NCBI GenBank assembly: GCA_036003885.1
Contig: DASYSA010000330.1
Coordinates: 1-16,250 of the forward strand
DNA: 16,250 nt
Source: DASYSA01 sp036003885
GTDB lineage: Bacteria; Acidobacteriota; Blastocatellia; UBA7656
Direction of reading: 5' to 3'
Below the pieces are notes generated by a model. That model did not search any database. It was given only the letters and a program-made list of their open reading frames with translations, and had not been told where the DNA came from. The first letter of the stretch is position 1; each line of letters opens with the position of its first letter. The position numbers and the translations under genes are program-made. Shown one piece after another: positions 15,285-16,250 of this stretch.

Positions 15285-15352
15285 AAGTGCTGAGTGCTGA
15301 GTAACAGGAGTCGGCCCAATGGCGCACTCAGAACTCAGCACTCAGAACTCAG
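15285..15352. repeat. Intergenic inverted-repeat element 5 (NACTCAG heptamer arms)
   Basis: The left arm (15285-15302) is two and a half GTGCTGA units with period 7. The right arm (15325-15352) is four units of CACTCAG/AACTCAG. CTGAGTGCTGAGT (15290-15302) pairs perfectly with 15333-15345, with a 30-nt middle. The element starts right after the stop codon of the preceding gene and its right arm joins the AGGAGG ribosome binding site of the cupin gene. Confidence 0.88.
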
Positions 15353-15356
15353 GAGG
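15351..15356 (+). promoter_or_regulatory. Consensus ribosome binding site that favours a TTG start for the cupin gene
   Basis: AGGAGG lies 4 nt before an in-frame TTG at 15361. The upstream ATG at 15319 lies inside the repeat element and has a poorer site (ACAGGAG, 15304-15310, about 8 nt upstream), so it remains possible but less likely. Confidence 0.65.
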
Positions 15357-15360
15357 GGTC

Positions 15361-15696
15361 TTGGAAGCGATCGAGGACGCGAGCCATCTCTATGAAGTCG
15401 AGCGACGGGCTCGTCATGCCGAGCGGCCCGGTTTCCGAATCAGCGAACTCCAAATCTCACCCACTCAGAACGTCCCCTGGCATTGCCACAGCAATATCCA
15501 GGATACCTTCTACGTAATCGAGGGACACCTCAGGCTCTTCCTGCGCGACCCTGGAGAGGAGGTGCGACTCGGCCCGGGTGATACCTATTCAGTGCGGCCG
15601 CGCCGTCCGCACCTGGTCACCAATGGTGGGGATTGCTCGGCGATCTTTCTCGTGCTTCAGGGCATTGGCGACTACGATTACATCCCACTCCCATAG
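15361..15696 (+). CDS. Small single-domain cupin protein
   Basis: A 111-residue single cupin barrel from the preferred TTG start (125 residues if ATG 15319 is used; its extra residues are encoded by the repeat). The first cupin motif reads PWHCHSNIQDTFYVIEG: two His ligands are present, but the position normally held by the metal-binding Glu is Asp. The second motif is GDTYSVRPRRPHLVTN with its conserved His and Asn. A metal ion is therefore likely. Such small cupins include isomerases, dioxygenases and sugar- or ligand-binding proteins; the substrate is not evident. It is cytosolic, with no signal peptide. It stands at the end of the plus-strand run and is separated from the previous gene by repeat element 5. 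Confidence 0.85.
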   Translation: MEAIEDASHLYEVERRARHAERPGFRISELQISPTQNVPWHCHSNIQDTFYVIEGHLRLFLRDPGEEVRLGPGDTYSVRPRRPHLVTNGGDCSAIFLVLQGIGDYDYIPLP

Positions 15697-15765
15697 CACG
15701 GCCAAAAGACCGTTACATCACTTGGCATTAAACACCAGGAATCGCAGTATTTAGCGGGATGACCC

Positions 15766-15864
15766 TCAACCATCACTTAATACTTCGCGGCGTATTCCCA
15801 GGTCTTTCTGCACCTTTGGATTGAGCGGCGAGGGTGGTCGCGCGCGCCGACCGACAGAAGTCAT
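15766..15864 (-). CDS. Doubtful small open reading frame (32 residues)
   Basis: An ATG-started frame encodes MTSVGRRARPPSPLNPKV and continues to a DG end. It is basic and proline-rich at the start. There is no clear Shine-Dalgarno, only a GA-rich tract further upstream. The composition of its second half (KVQKDLGIRREVLS) looks protein-like, which is why it is listed. It may equally be chance. Confidence 0.15.
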   Translation of the reverse strand: MTSVGRRARPPSPLNPKVQKDLGIRREVLSDG

Positions 15865-15878
15865 GATTTGCAGCTCTG

Positions 15879-15901
15879 GCGCGCGCGCTCTCTCTCTCTC
15901 T
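15879..15901. repeat. Simple-sequence tract: (GC)n followed by (CT)n
   Basis: An alternating GC run (15879-15888) passes directly into about six and a half CT dinucleotides (to 15901). Such tracts are prone to slippage. A GC-rich palindrome, GGTCG to CGACC around 15836-15852, lies just upstream. Confidence 0.8.
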
Positions 15902-16086
15902 TAGCTTGGGTTCGCCTCACGATTTTGCGGTGGAAGCCAGGGGACCTTTTCTCGGCGGTCAAAGCGATGAGGGCGCTAATGGAACACCACGGGCGAAACG
16001 GGGAGACACGGCAGCAACGAATGAGAATCCAAATCGCAGAATCGAGGGCCTGATCCCGGTCGACGCACCCTCTGCGCAGTCCCCCG

Positions 16087-16115
16087 TTGACAATCGGATT
16101 CCCCCGATCTAACAT
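16087..16115 (+). promoter_or_regulatory. Promoter for tRNA-Gly
   Basis: A consensus TTGACA (16087-16092) and TAACAT (16110-16115) are 17 nt apart. Transcription would begin near 16122, about 14 nt upstream of the mature tRNA 5' end. Confidence 0.7.
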
Positions 16116-16135
16116 GCCGGTTGCTTCAAAGAAGA

Positions 16136-16210
16136 GCGGGTGTAACTCAATGGTAGAGTGTCAGCTTCCCAAGCTGAAAGTTGCGAGTTCGATCCTCGTC
16201 ACCCGCTCCA
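16136..16210 (+). tRNA. tRNA-Gly (anticodon CCC), CCA encoded
   Basis: A full cloverleaf folds: acceptor GCGGGTG/CACCCGC, D stem ACTC/GAGT, anticodon stem TCAGC/GCTGA with loop TTCCCAA (anticodon CCC), variable AAGTT and T arm GCGAG-TTCGATC-CTCGT with one G-T pair. The discriminator base is T, as usual for bacterial tRNA-Gly, and CCA (16208-16210) is encoded. It reads the GGG codon. Confidence 0.96.
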
Positions 16211-16250
16211 TTTCTTAATCCATACCCTTAAGAGTCGGCCCTCCGACGTC

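Larger units (their letters stand above)
15697..16135. other. Long region without a convincing gene before the tRNA
   Basis: About 440 nt lie between the cupin and the tRNA. It contains a GC-alternating stretch followed by a CT microsatellite (15879-15901), a doubtful 32-codon minus-strand frame, and the tRNA promoter at its end. Longer open frames here have no ribosome binding site and unusual composition. It may be degraded sequence or an unidentified RNA. Confidence 0.6.

Noticed and set aside
15861..16115. An 84-codon minus-strand frame before the tRNA
   Set aside because: It would overlap the tRNA promoter, has no ribosome binding site and its end is encoded by the CT/GC simple repeat.

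Overview
The window looks like chromosomal DNA from an Acidobacteriota, most likely class Blastocatellia. This is inferred from gene content, not from a phylogenetic marker: a VWFA-related acidobacterial protein, a DUF1800/DUF1501 pair, a huge thioester alpha-2-macroglobulin carrying a carboxypeptidase-regulatory domain with the LPLNGRN signature of acidobacterial TonB receptors, moderately high GC, and unusual intergenic repeats. No phage, IS, CRISPR or transfer genes were seen.

Layout. Positions 1-2038 are on the minus strand: a CYTH-domain protein, then an NDP-sugar nucleotidyltransferase with a hexapeptide tail, then (3 nt later, cut by the window edge) an AmgK-like sugar kinase. The last two resemble the AmgK/MurU kinase-uridylyltransferase pair of cell-wall sugar salvage. 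A divergent promoter region (about 2040-2440) leads into a plus-strand run: DUF1800 protein, Tat-exported DUF1501 protein and a secreted VWFA protein, probably one exported cassette, ended by a hairpin. Next comes a 2033-residue alpha-2-macroglobulin with an intact CLEQ thioester motif and a greatly expanded bait-region position. It is followed by sucD (TTG start), a DUF2905 membrane protein, an unrecognised 97-residue protein, a cupin (probable TTG start), a roughly 440-nt stretch with no convincing gene, and tRNA-Gly(CCC) with its own promoter.

The most unusual structure is not a gene. Six of the intergenic gaps hold long imperfect inverted repeats whose arms are short periodic repeats, mostly of 7-nt units. 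The unit differs at every site (GTCCGTT, NCTCGTT, CGTTTTN, NACTCAG, and 8- or 9-nt variants). Two have related loops, one fills its gap exactly from start codon to stop codon, and several run directly into a ribosome binding site. A seventh gap has a different compound element of hairpins capped by TTCA or TGAA. The second highlight is the macroglobulin: where other macroglobulins have the protease bait, this one has about 560 residues containing three pseudopilin-like repeats, a CarbopepD_reg domain and a TonB-receptor plug fragment.
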